Notes under the pieces: generated by a model
Seen by the model: only the letters and a program-made list of their open reading frames with translations
Databases searched by the model: none
Told to the model about the DNA's origin: nothing
Assembly: GCA_022482925.1 (NCBI GenBank)
Contig: JAKVOG010000007.1
Span: 1 to 64,000 of the forward strand
Length of the DNA: 64,000 nt
Direction: 5' to 3'
Origin: Selenomonas sp.
GTDB taxonomy: Bacteria; Bacillota; Negativicutes; Selenomonadales; Selenomonadaceae
Position numbers and translations under genes: made by a program
In this document: piece after piece, positions 54,293 to 63,481 of the stretch
How positions within the stretch are numbered: the stretch's first letter is position 1
Layout of the letters: every line of letters begins with the position of its first letter

Positions 54293-55555
54293 TTATTTTA
54301 CACCGGCTGCCTTGCACATCGCCGCTGCATTCTCCGCTGCAGATTTCTCGCTGTCAAAAGCGCCAACGGCTGCGTCCTGCTGATCTTTCGTCTCACAAAG
54401 CACCAGTTCCACACGATTCCCAAGCAGACGCTTTGCCTGCCAGAATGCCTGCCAGAAATCACGGTTCCAGGCCAGCATGACATACGAATCAGCAAAATCG
54501 CTGTGTGCGGCAGTGACCAGCTCGGACACGGACGGGCTGACCTGTTCACTGCCATCGACAATGACATGAGCACCGGCTGCCTGCAGGGTACGCGCCTGCA
54601 CCTTGTCCCCGGCTACCGCCAGCAGTGCCACCCGTACCAGCGCGCCATGAGCCTCCAGCGTATGCGGCTCACTCATGTTCGTGATATGGACATTCGTCAA
54701 CGCGCCCCAGCCCACAGCCTGTTCCAGTACCGTGCCGGGATGATCCGTATGGACATGGACTTCCACCCCGCGGGCATACGGCTCAACCAGCGCAAACGGC
54801 GAATAATCCTTCAACAGTTTCTTCAGTTCTATCCCATCGATTTTCGTATTCTTTACCGCAAACCGCACGCAATAAGGACGAACAATGTCCTTACGCGGAT
54901 CTGGCATATTCGTTTGACGCGACTCCAGCCCCAGCGACAAACTGAGGGCCGGCGAAACAAAGTTCCCGTCCAGCCCCTTCAGGCAGCCTTTCAGGAATGT
55001 GACCATAAGACGGGCACCAGCATCTTCCCTGCCCACATCCTCCAGCGATTTCTCCCCGGCAGCGATTGCCGCCGCAAGAATCTCCGAAATCGGCACATTC
55101 GCACGCACTGCATGGTAGGCCCCTTTGGCCACCGCCTTGGCCAGCGTAATGATTGGCCGCTCCGGATTCTCCGGAATTACCCGCTGTGCATAGAGGATGC
55201 CATACTGGAACGCTTTGCCGAACTCCGAGGACGTGGCATCATACTTGCCAGAAAGGCCCTTGCTGATGCCACGGAACATCTGCGACAGAACAACCCCGGC
55301 ACTGCCGCGCGCACCAAACAAAGCCCCGGAGGCCACCCGCTGTGCCAGACCGCCGATGCTATCATCTTTCACCTCACGCAGAGGCATAACAGCTGCCCCG
55401 ATTGTCCGCAGCACATGAGTTCCCGGCAGACTGCCCGCTCCCGGTAGCTGATTTATCTCCTCATAGTCCAGCAGGAACTCGCTGTAAGCACCTGCTATCA
55501 TACGTTTGAAATCACTGCCCGTAATTACTTCTCTGTTTCCTGTCATAACTATCAC
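54293..55555 (-). CDS. Divergent DAK2/FakA-like protein lacking the DhaL kinase loop
   Basis: The 420-residue protein has the FakA architecture: an N-terminal DhaL-type helical domain (about 1-200), a middle domain and a C-terminal domain. It keeps VASGALFGARGSAGVVLSQM (family GARGxSG) and an EVHVHTDHPGTVLEQAVGWG segment, the FakA middle-domain signature. Where active kinases have the Mg-ATP loop DGDTGTN, it reads LPGAGSLPGTHVL (about 38-50), so the coordinating Asp residues are missing. It is therefore probably not an active fatty-acid kinase. A regulatory or lipid-binding role is possible. The frame is intact and unbroken. Confidence 0.78.
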   Translation of the reverse strand: MIVMTGNREVITGSDFKRMIAGAYSEFLLDYEEINQLPGAGSLPGTHVLRTIGAAVMPLREVKDDSIGGLAQRVASGALFGARGSAGVVLSQMFRGISKGLSGKYDATSSEFGKAFQYGILYAQRVIPENPERPIITLAKAVAKGAYHAVRANVPISEILAAAIAAGEKSLEDVGREDAGARLMVTFLKGCLKGLDGNFVSPALSLSLGLESRQTNMPDPRKDIVRPYCVRFAVKNTKIDGIELKKLLKDYSPFALVEPYARGVEVHVHTDHPGTVLEQAVGWGALTNVHITNMSEPHTLEAHGALVRVALLAVAGDKVQARTLQAAGAHVIVDGSEQVSPSVSELVTAAHSDFADSYVMLAWNRDFWQAFWQAKRLLGNRVELVLCETKDQQDAAVGAFDSEKSAAENAAAMCKAAGVK

Positions 55556-55669
55556 ACCCGTTTCTTCTTATAGGATTTGAATTTTTCATCAAAAAACAGG
55601 ATTATACTATATAGTTCTCGAAATAAGAGAAATAACCTTTTTATTTTCTTCAAAGCAAGGAGTTTTTTT

Positions 55670-58114
55670 ATGCCAACGATAACAAAACCAGCTGCCACGA
55701 CCAACTCAGCTGCCACTGGCAAACAAACCACAATAAAGAAAACCACCAGAAAACGCAATTCAGGCACCAAAAGCCGGACCACAAAGTCAAAAACAAGCCG
55801 CAAGACAACCAGGGTAAGCAAGCCCAGACGGGAACGCATCTTTGCCCTTGATATCGGCACCCGCAGCGTCATCGGCATCATTGCCGAACACGATGACAAC
55901 GGCAACCTGCGCATCATTGCCACGGACCGCCTTGAACATAAGACCAGGGCCATGCTGGACGGGCAGATCCACGATGTTCCCCAGGTAGCCGCTATCATCG
56001 AAAAAGTCAAGGAATCCCTGATCAAGAAAACCGGCCCGATCCACAACGCTGCCGTTGCTGCCGCCGGACGTGCCCTATACACTATGACCGCCGAAGCAGA
56101 AATGGATGTCAACGGGCTCATCACGGCGGAACAGCAGCGCAACCTGGACTTTGCCGGTGTACAGGCTGCCCAGACCGCACTGACCAATTCACATGCCGTA
56201 GACGATCCGACCCGCTACTACTGCGTCGGCTACAGCACAATCCGCTATGTACTGGATGACAACGAGCTCAAGATGCTGATCGGACAACGCGGCAAGAAAG
56301 CAAAAGCCGTCGTCATTGCCACCTTCCTGCCACGCCAGGTCATCGACTCCATGCAGTCAGCGCTCCACGCCTCAAAACTGGAGATGCGTGCTCTGACCCT
56401 TGAGCCGATTGCGGCAATCAATGTACTGATTCCGCCGACCATGCGCCACCTGAACCTGGTCCTGGTCGATATCGGCGCCGGTACCTCCGATGTAGCCATC
56501 ACGAAGAACGGTTCCGTCGTTGCCTATGGCATGGTCCCACTGGCCGGCGATGAAGTCACCGAGGCAATCAGCCAGCGCTTCCTGCTGGACTTTAATATCG
56601 CAGAAGATATCAAACGGAAAGCAGCCAATGGCGAAACCGTCCATTTCACCGATATACTCGGAACGGAATACGAACTGACCAGTCAGGAAATCCTTGAACC
56701 GGTCCTGCCAAACATCGAAAATCTGGCGGGCTCTATCGCCAAGCAGATCCTGGATCTCAACGGCGAGGCCCCGCAGGCAGTCATGCTGGTCGGCGGTGGC
56801 TCGCTGACACCACATCTGAGCGAATACGTTGCCGAAGCTCTGGGCATGCCGCACAACCGTGTAGCCGTCCGCAAACCGGATAATGTCGACGGCATCGACG
56901 ACCTGCCGGAAGAACTGCATTCACCGGATGCCGTCACGCCGCTCGGTATCCTGAAGATTGCCTCGCTGAACACCCTGCACTTCCTGTCGGTCCATGTGAA
57001 CAACGAAGAATACAGCCTGTTCAACTTCCGCGAGCTTACCGTATCCGATGCGCTCCTCAACGCCGGCATCAACATGCGCAAATACAATGGGCACCCGGGG
57101 CTCGGCCTCATGATCAATCTCGGCACTGAGAAGAAATTCTTCCCTGGAACCCTGGGAACCTTTGCCAGCATCACCCTGAATGGCGAGGACGCGAACCTGG
57201 ATAGCGTCATCCATGACGACGCTAATATCACCGTCATCCCGGGCAAGAACGGTGCTACACCGACGGTTCATCTGAGCGATATCATCGCCGCCGGCCAGGA
57301 ATATACGATCTATGTGAACGGCCGCGAAAAACATATCCGCCAGCGCATTACAGTCAATGGCAAAGAAGCCGCTGCCGACCAGCTGCTGGCTGATGGTGAC
57401 AGCATTGAAAGCCGTGAATTCAAAAGCCTTGGTGAAGCACTGCTCGCAGCCGGCTATTCGCCAACGGGCCAGAAGATACACTATACCCTCAACGGGCAGC
57501 CGACTGTCTACAACAGTCTCCCGGAAATCCTGCTGAATGACCAGCCAGCCAGCATCTCCCTGCCAATCCACGAAGGCGACCACATTGAATACATTGCCGA
57601 TGAAACGCCAAAACTTGGCGACATCCTGAACCTGCAGGACAAGGACACCTCTATCAGCCTCTATTATGAGAATCGGGAATACACGATTCCGTCGGCTAAT
57701 ATCGAGCTGTCTGTCAATGGCCGCTCAGCCAGCCCCGGCACGTTGATTAACGAAGGCTGCGACATCACCTACGTGAAATCCGAACGGGCAGTAACCACCA
57801 TCAGTGACGCACTGCTGGCCATCAACTTCCAGCCGCCGGCAGCTACCAGCCATGTGACCTTTACGATCCTGCTCAACGGTCAGCCGGTAGACTTTATCGA
57901 TCCGATCAAAAACGGGGATACCCTGGAAGTTCGTCTGACCGATCTCAATAACAGCAACAGCCAGGCCGACGCGGCCGTACCGGCACCAATGATGACAGTA
58001 CCAGCCTTGTCCAGCCTCAACACCAATGCAGTGCCAGCCAGGCAGGAACCAGCTGCAAAGCAGCCGTCATCAACTGTCCATCCATCAATTTCCGACTTCA
58101 TCCGTCACGACTGA
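55670..58114 (+). CDS. Long FtsA-like actin-fold protein with repeated C-terminal modules
   Basis: The 814-residue protein starts MPTITKPAATTNSAA after AAGGAG; an ATG 93 nt upstream is rejected for lack of a site. Residues 1-57 are Lys/Arg/Thr-rich and disordered. About 58-410 are an actin-like FtsA/PilM domain: phosphate 1 loop FALDIGTRSVIGIIAE, SHS2 region, phosphate 2 loop LVLVDIGAGTSDVAITKNG, and adenosine loop AVMLVGGGSLTPHLSEY. About 440-790 hold several small repeats (for example QRITVNGKEAAADQLLADGD and TFTILLNGQPVDFIDPIKNG). These look like beta-grasp or ubiquitin-like units, and a Pro/Ala tail follows. The FtsA C-terminal membrane helix is not obvious. It is probably an envelope or division-linked protein distinct from FtsA proper. 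Confidence 0.78.
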   Translation: MPTITKPAATTNSAATGKQTTIKKTTRKRNSGTKSRTTKSKTSRKTTRVSKPRRERIFALDIGTRSVIGIIAEHDDNGNLRIIATDRLEHKTRAMLDGQIHDVPQVAAIIEKVKESLIKKTGPIHNAAVAAAGRALYTMTAEAEMDVNGLITAEQQRNLDFAGVQAAQTALTNSHAVDDPTRYYCVGYSTIRYVLDDNELKMLIGQRGKKAKAVVIATFLPRQVIDSMQSALHASKLEMRALTLEPIAAINVLIPPTMRHLNLVLVDIGAGTSDVAITKNGSVVAYGMVPLAGDEVTEAISQRFLLDFNIAEDIKRKAANGETVHFTDILGTEYELTSQEILEPVLPNIENLAGSIAKQILDLNGEAPQAVMLVGGGSLTPHLSEYVAEALGMPHNRVAVRKPDNVDGIDDLPEELHSPDAVTPLGILKIASLNTLHFLSVHVNNEEYSLFNFRELTVSDALLNAGINMRKYNGHPGLGLMINLGTEKKFFPGTLGTFASITLNGEDANLDSVIHDDANITVIPGKNGATPTVHLSDIIAAGQEYTIYVNGREKHIRQRITVNGKEAAADQLLADGDSIESREFKSLGEALLAAGYSPTGQKIHYTLNGQPTVYNSLPEILLNDQPASISLPIHEGDHIEYIADETPKLGDILNLQDKDTSISLYYENREYTIPSANIELSVNGRSASPGTLINEGCDITYVKSERAVTTISDALLAINFQPPAATSHVTFTILLNGQPVDFIDPIKNGDTLEVRLTDLNNSNSQADAAVPAPMMTVPALSSLNTNAVPARQEPAAKQPSSTVHPSISDFIRHD

Positions 58115-58133
58115 TCCTGCCCGAAAAATTTGC

Positions 58134-58162
58134 TTGCATTCACTGAAAAAAAAGGGTATCAT
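58134..58162 (+). promoter_or_regulatory. Candidate promoter of rpmF
   Basis: TTGCAT (58134-58139), 17-nt A-rich spacer and TATCAT (58157-58162) give about 100 nt of leader before rpmF. It starts just after the FtsA-like stop codon. Confidence 0.5.
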
Positions 58163-58273
58163 AATATCATGTGTCAACACACATACGAATTTGTGAAATG
58201 AATCCATTCAGCATCAACCCATTGCATGGATTTCACTAACAGTAATACGGATAGCTCCGGAGGTGAAAATCAA

Positions 58274-58453
58274 ATGGCAGTACCAAAGCGCAAAATGTCC
58301 AAAGCCCGCCGCGATCAGCGTCGTGCCAACTGGAAGCTGGAAGCACCAGGTTTCGTAGCCTGCCCGCAGTGCCACGAACCGAAAATGCCACATCATGTAT
58401 GCCCGGAATGCGGCTACTATGATGGCAAAGAGGTCGTAAAAGCAGCAGAATAA
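58274..58453 (+). CDS. rpmF: 50S ribosomal protein L32
   Basis: The 59-residue ribosomal protein starts [20 protein letters not shown] and has the zinc ribbon CPQC ... CPEC ([24 protein letters not shown]). The start is set by the strong GGAGGTGA 8 nt ahead; the 16 extra in-frame residues upstream are not family-like. In Firmicutes rpmF usually sits between a DUF177 gene and plsX; here neither neighbour is present. Confidence 0.97.
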   Translation: MAVPKRKMSKARRDQRRANWKLEAPGFVACPQCHEPKMPHHVCPECGYYDGKEVVKAAE

Positions 58454-58462
58454 TGCTTGCAA

Positions 58463-58503
58463 TAAAAATAGCAGGACATCATCCGATGTCCTGCTATTTT
58501 TTT
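58463..58503. terminator. Bidirectional terminator between rpmF and the histidine kinase
   Basis: AATAGCAGGACATC pairs with GATGTCCTGCTATT around ATCC, with A run on the left and T run on the right. It lies between convergent genes. Confidence 0.85.
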
Positions 58504-58506
58504 GTA

Positions 58507-61299
58507 TTACGAACGCTTTACTGCCGCCAGCATCATCTTATAAAGCTTTCCCGCATCGACAGGTTTTGATAGATGCCCATTCATACCAGCTTTCAGACAA
58601 CGCTGGATGTCTTCATCAAAGGCATCTGCTGTCATTGCCAGGATTGGTACTGTCGTGGCATCCGGCCGCTCAAGAGCCCGGATTGCCCGGGTCGCTGCAT
58701 AGCCATCCATGACCGGCATATGGATATCCATCAGGATCACATCATAATACGATAACGCAGAACAACGGAACTCATTCACGCCCAGCAGTCCGTTATCTGC
58801 CACCTTGACCAGTATCCCCTGTTCCTCAAGGATTGCTGCCATGATTTCCTGATTCAACGGATGATCCTCACACACGAGCACATGTCTGCCTTTAAGCAAG
58901 GAGAAATCATTGCTCTCCACCTGCGCTTTACGCCCCCACTCCCGATGATCCTCCACATAATCCACTTGCAATGAGAGGAAAAACGCCGTACCTCGCCCGA
59001 TCCTGCTCTCTACCCGGATTGTCCCCCCCATGATGTCGACCAGCTGCTTCACGATAGAAAGCCCCAGCCCCGTTCCATGTGCCTCAGCCTGGACCGTCTG
59101 ATTCTCCTGTGAGAATGGCTCAAACAGGACTTTTTGAAAGCCCGTGCTCATACCAATACCCGTATCCCGGATCTCCGTCAGCAACAGCAGCTTGTGATCA
59201 TCCGTCAGTTTACAGCGAAGCTGGAACGATATCCTGCCACGCTCCGGCGTATACTTCACCGCATTCGAAAACAAGTTAAAATAGATCTGGTTCATACGCA
59301 GCATATCGACAAGTGGAATCACACCTTCATACGGCAGGATATCCACGATCAGCTGCTGGCCTTTTTCCTGGCAGAGTGGCTGTATGACAGCCCGAATATA
59401 ATCATCAAAAGCCGCAAAAGAATATGGCTCTGGATGCAGCTCAATATGGCCGCTTTCCACCTTTGCCATGTCCAGCACATCATTGATCAAGCTCAGCAGA
59501 AACTTTGAAGACGTATCGATCTTTGCTAAATTCGCCTTTGCAGCTTCTGGCAGTTCCATCTTCTGCATCAGATACGTCATCCCGATAATCCCATTGAGCG
59601 GCGTACGGATATCATGACTCATACGAGACAAGAATTCCGATTTTGCCAGATTCGCTGCCTCTGCCTGCTGTTTAGCCTCGTTCAGGACAGCCATCTGCTG
59701 CTTCTCCTTGTGATAGACCTCCGTCACATCCTGTTGCACAATCAGGATCTCCCGATGGTTCTCATTGAGCCAGTCAAACCGCACCAGCTTCTGCTGTTCA
59801 TTCTGCTTTTCTGTCGGTTCAACATTATATGCTACCGTTACCGTGCCTTTTTTCTCTAATTCATCGCAAAGCTTAGATAACGCTGACAGCTGGCGCAACA
59901 TTCCCCGCGCAGCCGGCTCGACATATTTTGATAAGATCCGCTCACGGGAAGTGTCATAAGGCAATACCGCCCCCACAGCTACACCCCGATCATTCCAGGA
60001 TCCATCATAGAGCTCAAATGTCTCATCCACCACATCGATAACACCAATATAATCACTCGTCCGGCTTGCGATCTGCCGGATGATCTCCTGACGACGCTTC
60101 TCTCTGGTGATATCTTTAGCCAGGGAGACCCCCTCTACCTCTCCCGAATAGGGATTCCGAAGCATGTATATTGTAATTCTGAGCCATCGTACACCGCCAA
60201 ATGACGTACGAACCTGATATTCGTCACACAGATGATCCTGCCCACTCTGGTATAACCGTACCAGATTTTCACAGGTATACAGACGGAATGCCCTTTCCCG
60301 TTCTTTTTTCTCCACAATACGCTGAGCCATAATTCGAAAATGCTTGTTAGCATCCTGCGAGGGCTCGACCTGGTTTCGCACCGTAGGATGGGCACTATAT
60401 ACATTCAGGCAACGATTTCGTGATAAGTTCAGATCAAAACTACCCACATATTCCAGTAGATTGTGCTCCAGTTGTGTCCTCGCCCGATGATAGCCACGCT
60501 CAGCCTGACGCTGAGCCGTGATGTTCTGTCCGATTCCATAGGCCTTGATTGGCCTGCCCTTCTGCATCCAGAACCGTTGTATACGAAATCCGCTCGCAGC
60601 GAGGTTCGCCTCCCAGCCTGGAGTTCATACCACACCTCACAAGAAGCTATTGGGCTTTCCCGCCTGAACCTCACGATACATATTCAAAAAAGCCGCCTGG
60701 TAATCCTTATCAATATAACGCAGCAGCGATTGTGGTACATCCTCAATATTCCGCGGCAAACCAAACTTTCGATAATCATACGCCTGTGAACTCGTTCTGC
60801 CGCCATAACAATCCGTCGATTGGGAATATCATATTCCCAAACCACCAGTTTCCCTTCCTCTACCGCCGCTTCATACATTCTGTCGGGCCTCTTCCCTGGC
60901 CCGTTCTGCAGCCTTCTGCGCATCCAGATCCACATAGGATGCATAGAACCGTTCGATCCCATTCCCCACCGGCATATGATTTGCCTGTATCCCCATCCAG
61001 CTATAACTGCCATCATCCCTGCAGATCCGACACGTCAGACGACAGATCCGATGCTCCGCAATAGACGCACGGACCTCCTTCCACAGTTCTTCCCTGTCCT
61101 CCGGATGAATCGCCAGTAATGTACCTTTCCCAAAGTATTGCTCACGTCGGCTGCGATCGGATCCCAGCATCTTATAATATCCATCATTCAGGAATCGCAG
61201 CTCAAGCGTATCGCCCTTTACATCGAATACACCAATCCCAGTAGCCAGCCGCTGGTACAGATCCTTGACATATTCTTCCCTATATACCATTTCATCCAT
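58507..61299 (-). CDS. PAS-containing hybrid sensor histidine kinase, frameshifted
   Basis: The intact reading is about 930 residues without obvious membrane helices, so a soluble sensor. The N-terminal PAS domains lie from about 61299 to 59800 ([40 protein letters not shown]). The HisKA domain has the phospho-acceptor His in [20 protein letters not shown] (near 59615). The HATPase has [23 protein letters not shown] and [18 protein letters not shown]. The C-terminal receiver has the acceptor Asp in [20 protein letters not shown]. Several frame changes lie between about 60560 and 60900 in the second PAS domain. No dedicated response regulator is next to it. The ligand is unknown. Confidence 0.9.
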
Positions 61300-61417
61300 T
61301 ACCGCTGCACCTCCCCTGCCTATATACTATTATCAACATACTATGAATTTCCCGGCTTGTCAATCTATCTACATAATTTTCTATATCTTCCAATATTTGC
61401 AGTGCCTATGACACCAA

Positions 61418-61460
61418 CAAAAAAATCCCGCCAGCAGATCAACTATGAATCTGCTGACGG
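61418..61460 (-). terminator. Intrinsic terminator after the alcohol dehydrogenase
   Basis: On the minus strand CCGTCAGCAGAT pairs with ATCTGCTGGCGG and is followed by GATTTTTTTG. It is a classic terminator 20 nt past the stop. Confidence 0.82.
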
Positions 61461-61479
61461 AACAATAACGATAGGATCA

Positions 61480-62660
61480 TCAGAAATCTACCGGACTGCC
61501 ATAATAAGCCGCTTTCAACAGCTTCGCCATCTCAGCCGGTGTAATCTTGCGCGGGTTTGCCAGCGTACAGGCATCCCCAACAGCCAGTTCCGCTACACGA
61601 TCCAGCTTCTCCAGGAACTCCGACTCCACAATACCAAATTCCTGCAGCGTATGCGGGATATTCAGGGCCGTATTATACTGATCGATCTTCATACAAAGTG
61701 CCTCAACCAGTGCAGCATCAGAATCACCCTCCAGCCCAAGGTGACGGGCAATCAACGCATAACGCGCCGTTGTCGCCTCATCCTTTGCGTTGAATCGAAT
61801 GACAAACGGCAGATAAATTGCATTCGCACAACCATGCGGGATATGTCCGGTACTATAAGCCGGCCCTGTCTTGTGTGCCATCGAGTGGGTGATTCCCAGC
61901 AACGCATTACTGAATGCCATTCCAGCCAGACACTGCGCATAATGCATCTGCTCGCGGGCTGATTTATCCCCGCCAAAAGAAGCCAGCAGATACTGATCCA
62001 CCATCATGATGGCCTGCGTTGCCAATGGATCAGTGAACGGACAATGCAAAGTTGACACATAGGCTTCAATGGCATGCGTAAGCGCATCCATCCCCGTATG
62101 AGCCGTAAGCTTAGGCGGCATGGTTTCAGCCAGTGCCGGGTCAACCAATGCGATATCCGGCGTAATATTGAAATCGGCCAGTGGATATTTTGTCCCCTTC
62201 TCCGGATCCGTAATGACCGAAAACGCCGTTACCTCAGTCCCGTCCCTGATGTAGAAGGAATTGCCAGAAAACGAGCCTTCTTCCGCAGCGTTGGGAATGA
62301 AAATGGCTGAATAATTGACTCGAAATCCGTATCCGGGTATTCATAGAACACCCACATCGCTTTGGCTGCATCAATAGGAGAGCCACCGCCCATCGCAATG
62401 ATCCAGTCCGGCTGGAACTCACGCATCTTCGCCGCGCCCTTCATAACCGTTTCAACCGAAGGATCCGGCTCAACATTTTCGATGAGTTCCGTTTCTATTC
62501 CTGCTTCTTTCAGATAAGCCAGGACTTTATCCACAAAGCCAAAACGGCGCATCGAGCCGCCACCCAAAACGAGCACTGCCTTTCGGCCATCCAACTTCTT
62601 AAGCTCCTCAATAGCGCCCTCTCCCCAATAGATATCGCGCGGCAACGTAAACCTGTTCAT
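61480..62660 (-). CDS. Iron-containing alcohol dehydrogenase, frameshifted
   Basis: This is a group III NAD(P)-dependent dehydrogenase (butanol/1,3-propanediol dehydrogenase type), about 393 residues. The first frame has the nucleotide-binding KAVLVLGGGSMRRFGFVDKV and MGGGSPIDAAKAM. The second has the iron ligands in GMDALTHAIEAYVS, GITHSMAHKTG and GHIPHGCANAIYLPF. The frames meet near 62237 in a GGGACGGGAC run; one missing base restores SGTGTEVTAFSVITD. The substrate is not decidable by eye. It has its own -10 box and an AAGGAGGA ribosome site. Confidence 0.9.
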
Positions 62661-62695
62661 AACAATTCCTCCTTTTCGAATTTTCTTACGTTATT

Positions 62696-62701
62696 ATTAT
62701 A
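62696..62701 (-). promoter_or_regulatory. Candidate -10 box of the alcohol dehydrogenase gene
   Basis: A consensus TATAAT on the minus strand lies 36 nt upstream of the start. It is preceded by the near-palindrome ATAACGTGTTAT, which could be an operator. No good -35 hexamer is found. Confidence 0.4.
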
Positions 62702-63089
62702 ACACGTTATGACAAAAATATGCGTAGTATTTCGATAAAATGATATTTTTTTCACAAATTATATTCAGACAACACAATGAAGCCCCTCTGAGAACCGTTG
62801 ATGTTCTCATTGGTCCCACGTTTCCACTTCAAACACCATTATACCAACGGCCTATGTGGTAATTTTTATTTTGTGCATTATGAACTGTTGTACTTAGATT
62901 GTAAATCCATCCGTCTAATATGAATTTTAAAAGGAATATAACTGGAAGTTAATAGTCACACGCTGCATTATATATAGATCATCTTTTGGAATAAAAGAAT
63001 TATCAACAAAAATTCGGAAACGAATTATAGATATTTTAAAGACAAATTAACCGTTTTTTATAAGGGGTAGTCTCACATCAATTGTAAAG
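62702..63089. other. AT-rich non-coding patch with a small inverted repeat
   Basis: About 390 nt much richer in A/T than the rest of the window. TGAGAAC-CGTTGAT-GTTCTCA forms a 7-bp hairpin at 62789-62809. The minus strand also has a GGTATAATGGTG box beside it (about 62833-62844). I see no protein. It could be the decayed edge of an insertion element or a phage-type island; no pair of terminal repeats or target duplication is evident. Confidence 0.45.
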
Positions 63090-63470
63090 CTACAAATACC
63101 ATGTTTTATAAAAGAAATGAGCTTGTATATCCCACCAGTTATCCATTAACTCCCTGCATAAGTAGTGGTATCCAAAGGGATTGGGAATTCCCATTGTTCT
63201 TGGTACGCTGTTATTTCTCATCACATCAAAACTAATCCATTTGTGCACTCCCTTTTGAAAACTAGGATTCATTTTTTTCCTTTTGCAGAATTTATAAAAT
63301 GGTTCCGATGTGAATATCGGTGGAAGTTTTTCAGTAAACATTCCATATCCTAGCAATCCTTCATATAGTTCATCTGCACTAATCTCATTCATGCATTCTA
63401 TATAGGTTTTTGGGTGCTTGTACATATTATTGTCATCCCTGTCTTTAATTTTTACGAATAAAACTTCCAC
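63090..63470 (-). pseudogene. N-terminal fragment resembling a defence-type reverse transcriptase
   Basis: The 126-residue frame ends in a TAG after only the N-terminal part of the presumed family. Segments ISADELYEGLLGYGMFTEKL, PPIFTSEPFYKFCKRKK and VPRTMGIPNPFGYHYLCREL resemble, from memory of the family, the start of reverse transcriptases of the abortive-infection/DRT type. No catalytic YxDD region is in the window. Translation could begin with GTG at 63470 or ATG at 63425 (MYKHPKTYIECMNEI). It is 11 nt downstream of an integrase and clearly more AT-rich than its neighbours, suggesting an acquired and truncated gene. The family assignment is inference. Confidence 0.45.
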
Positions 63471-63481
63471 CTTTGAACATG

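Noticed and set aside
62740-62765. Rex-type redox operator near the alcohol dehydrogenase
   Set aside because: Only one half (TTGTGAA on the minus strand) is present; the second half does not match.
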